Source: Melastoma dodecandrum (lineage: Eukaryota; Streptophyta; Magnoliopsida; Myrtales; Melastomataceae). From it: a DNA stretch of 64,000 bases. Positions 61,183-64,000 of this stretch are shown one piece after another (position 1 is the stretch's first letter; each line of letters starts with the position of its first letter). Where the stretch lies: NCBI GenBank assembly GCA_029817715.1, contig JARUPY010000397.1, forward strand, positions 806,001 to 870,000, given 5' to 3'. The notes beneath the pieces were generated by a model that saw nothing but the letters and a program-made list of their open reading frames with translations, was not told the origin of the DNA and ran no database searches. A program made the translations under genes and the position numbers.

Positions 61183-62745
61183 TCATGGCTTCAACGCCAA
61201 AGCCAGCCCGATCTTAGCGCTCTTGTCGATGGCTCGAGTGTCGAACTCGCCAGAAATGGTGAAGAAGGACCTCGGTAGGAACTCGTGCTGGATGGCAGCA
61301 CTGGCCCTGCCATAGTTGTTCACTCGAGCTTTCACCAAGGTTAAGGGGTCGAGAGCATGTTGAGTGCCAATGGTCAGGGTGTTCTCATTGCCCGAAAAGC
61401 TGTGGGAAAGCTCAGCTCCAGCGGCCGTGTTGCTCAGGGGACTGATGGTGTGGTAGTAGGAAGCACTGATGGTATCACCCTTGTTATTCCTGATTTGGCA
61501 ACAACACAGGACACTGTCAGAAAAGCATAGGCACTAGGCATCCGCTAACCAAAGACGCTGTCCTGACTTATTTCTCTTGCTTTGCTTTCTGGAAAGAGAT
61601 GCAAAGTTATGACCCATGGAACACTCACATTGTCAGGGATGCAATCAGGTCGCCGGTGAAGTAACTAAGCCCAGCATTGTACTTAGTTAAGTTCCCAGAG
61701 GCTGTGTCGAATGAGACATCTGTGCCGAGAGCAAGAGTGTTGTTTCCGACCACACCAGAAAAGTCGATAACAGGAGTCGCTGTCAATCCGATGCTAGTGC
61801 TAATGCCAGCATACTCATGTTGGTACTGTAGTTCAACCTATTACAAAAAAAAATATATTCTCATAACAGATGTCTGCTTACCGCCAAATCGACGACACAA
61901 GATTGAGTTCAATGAGCAGCAATTCATGAAATTACACAAAGTTGCTTCTCACCTTTCCGGATTTCTGATCAGGAAGAATAAAACTGAGGATTGCCTTCAA
62001 TCCAGGAGCTGGTTCATCGAAAGTAACAGTGGTAATAACCTACACAAAATGTAAACAGAGCCGACACCCGACTTACATTTATACTCCTAATCCATCCTCC
62101 AAGCAATTCAATCATCATCAAAGCTCCGCAATAAGAGAAGCGCAATGCTTCCCCCTCCAACAGACAAGTTTTCGTAGATTTCCAATTGTTCCAAGGTCTC
62201 AGAAGGTGAATTCGTCAGACTCAATAAAGTTATATCCCAAAATGCAACACAACAAACATCGGAGGGGACATCTTTACCGACATTAGAATTGGTGTCGACT
62301 TTGACGTCAGCAGTGACGTTCTTGCTTTTAAGCTGAGTGGTGACATCACCGAGAACAAGCTCGCCTTTCTTGGTTCCGCTGGCGGTGAGAGCCTGTTGGT
62401 TTCAGGCACACACGAGGAGGAGTACCAGGTTCAATTTCGAATTATCATCAAGATGAGTAACGCGGCATCAATGCCAAATGCATCCAAGCAAAGCCAGCCC
62501 TCATTATCAGCTTGTAAAAAAAGGGGAAGAGAAGGGGGCATACGATTCCGGAGTTGGTGTAGGTGGTGAGGGTGAACTTGTGGTCGCTCACATAGTCCTT
62601 GTACAACAGATCTGGCAACACCGCCGGAAACCGTTACAGTTAAAAAACAGATTGATTGATAGCGGAGAGAGAGATGAAGATGACAGACTCACCAACCTCT
62701 TGCTTTCTTGCCTATGTCGGTGTACAGCCCCGGCCCTTTGACCAT
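61183..62745 (-). CDS. VDAC: Voltage-dependent anion channel (mitochondrial porin), 276 aa, six exons
   Basis: Exons are 62745-62697, 62611-62544, 62392-62282, 62039-61953, 61837-61629 and 61489-61183 (831 nt, exactly the usual 276 codons). The protein starts [20 protein letters not shown], the N-terminal helix of plant VDACs, and continues with the beta-strand pattern of a 19-strand outer-membrane barrel ([78 protein letters not shown], and the end [13 protein letters not shown]). It passes metabolites and ions through the mitochondrial outer membrane. The third exon must end AAT before GTCGGT to keep both length and the conserved NV-TT junction; a better-looking GTAAAG donor four bases further on would shift the frame. 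Confidence 0.97.
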
Positions 62746-63293
62746 CTTCCCTTCCCCTTTCTTGTTTGGATGGAGAGACAAACACAAGAAAGACGGTAGG
62801 GTTTACAAATGAATGAACACACAGGACGCTGAAGAGGCCAGAAACGTATTTTAATTGATTCCGGCCGCCCATATCTTACCCGTGCTTTTGTGACGTGTGT
62901 AACAACTTGTGCTGGGTCCCGTGATTTTGTTATCTTTTAACTTATAAGTGCATAATTTTGTGTTTGTTTAAATTTTCAAGGCTTGGTAACCGAGTCAAGT
63001 ATAAAGAAGTAATTTCAATTTATTTGTCAGCCTGCACTATTTTTTATGAGCTTATATTTTTAAAAGTAATTATAAAATAACGTATGTGTAGTAGCTATGA
63101 CTTATCCTGATGAAATTCAAAGGAAAAAGGTGTTATAATTGGTACTAAACTAATAAACGTAATTAAACAAGGCTTGAAGAAGTTGAACCAGGGCAGAGAA
63201 GGGCACAGCAACAGCGGGGGGGCCAGGGAAGGGGGGAGGGAAGCAGGGTTTAAAGGCGCGACCTTTTCGATCCGACAGCAGCCCCAACAGACG
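62746..63293. other. Divergent intergenic region between VDAC and the terminal gene
   Basis: Both flanking genes point away from this 550-bp stretch, so it probably holds two promoters. It is AT-rich in the middle, with a purine-rich block (GGGGGGGCCAGGGAAGGGGG-like) at about 63214-63240 just before the last gene. Confidence 0.45.
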
Positions 63294-63551
63294 ATGAACC
63301 TCCTGCAGTTGAGCCTCTACCTCGCACCTTGCGGGAGCACCACCTCCTTGTCCTTCCCTCGCTCGATTTCCCATCATAAACCAACCTTAAACCCTCCCCG
63401 GTTGGGAAGATGTAGGAAAGCACCCACCTTGAGGTGCAGGCAGTCGGAGTACTACGACCAACAGCAGCAACAGCGCTTCTCCCCCTCGGATGACTCCTCC
63501 TCCTCCCCCTCTCTCGGTGGAGGTAAATCCCCTCAACCCCCGACCCAAGCC
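63294..63551 (+). CDS. First exon of a probable plastid-targeted protein, truncated by the window end
   Basis: From Met at 63294 an 86-codon exon encodes MNLLQLSLYLAPCGSTTSLS, then a Ser-, Arg- and Pro-rich stretch with almost no acidic residues until YYDQQQQQR. This is the composition of a chloroplast transit peptide. A donor GTAATG after the Ala codon at 63551 probably ends the exon; the rest is intron to the window edge, and no second exon is identifiable before 64000. An upstream in-frame Met at 63174 gives a Gly/Arg-rich extension that looks like untranslated leader. I do not recognise the mature protein. Confidence 0.6.
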
Positions 63552-64000
63552 GTAATGTCGGTGAATGTTTCTTTTTTTTTTTTCTTGTTTCTTCTGTTTT
63601 ATCTTTGTAGTGTTCGGAAGAGGGAGGATTATTTTCTGTGGGTTGTTTGAAGAATTCTGTTACTGTTGTGAAGGAACAATCTTTGAGATCATGAGAAGTT
63701 GGTTTCTTTTAGCCATGTTGAAGGAAATGTTTTCCTGTCCAATTCGAGTGAAGTTAATCTCAGTTTGGAAAATGTTGTTGCCGTCGAAGGGTGAATCTTT
63801 AAAGTGACCGGGGTCTTACTCTGCTTTTGGCTGACTGCCTTTCTATCAGTTGTTTTGGCTGTTGAAGGAGTATATGTGTATACCCAATTTGGGGAAGTGT
63901 TCTTATGTGTTTGGGAACGAACATTGTTGCTGCTATGGAGGAATTATTTTGGTGGCCACATCATGTTTCTGGAAGAATCTTGTTCAACTGATCAATGGAT

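Overview
The window is nuclear DNA of a flowering plant. Multi-exon genes with GT-AG introns encode plant-specific families: a GATL galacturonosyltransferase, a CLE peptide, HD-Zip I, a tau-class glutathione transferase, a DUF569 protein, a group I formin and an SHW1-like plastid protein. Several coding regions are GC-rich (AMT1, GATL, GST, DUF569), while the intergenic DNA is AT-rich and full of transposon remains. Nothing seen fixes the species.

Layout. 1-8.4 kb: a SAM-domain protein (minus) and an intronless AMT1 ammonium transporter (minus). 11.1-13.7 kb: a formin (plus). 15.8-18.1 kb: two adjacent copies of a long-inverted-repeat element with telomere-like C-rich arms. 19.0-20.2 kb: an intronless GATL (minus). 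24.1-25.7 kb: two nested Mutator-like elements, each with a perfect 9-bp target duplication; the inner one is a Pack-MULE carrying the first exon, first intron and part of the second exon of a DUF642 gene. 28.5-29.7 kb: a 1R-MYB (SHAQKYF) factor. 31.1-31.8 kb: a broken Ty3/Gypsy pol. 33.5-34.4 kb: a two-exon CLE25/26-like peptide gene (minus). 36.6-38.6 kb: DPH3 followed closely by an SHW1-like gene. 40.2-41.0 kb: a tau GST. 42-46 kb: repeats. 46.6-47.9 kb: a DUF569 protein. 49.8-51.2 kb: a plastid-targeted small multidrug export-like membrane protein. 54.9-56.0 kb: a third copy of the inverted-repeat element. 56.7-57.7 kb: an HD-Zip I factor (minus). 58.8-59.6 kb: a PPR pseudogene. 61.2-62.7 kb: a mitochondrial porin VDAC (minus). 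63.3 kb to the end: the first exon of a probable plastid protein that runs off the window.

The genes are ordinary, independently transcribed eukaryotic loci and show no operon-like logic. I joined exons by hand at GT/AG borders, requiring an open frame and family continuity. For every complete multi-exon model the summed coding length is a multiple of three. The most unusual part is the nested Mutator-like pair with its captured secretory-protein exons. I found no clear sign of a wholly new system.
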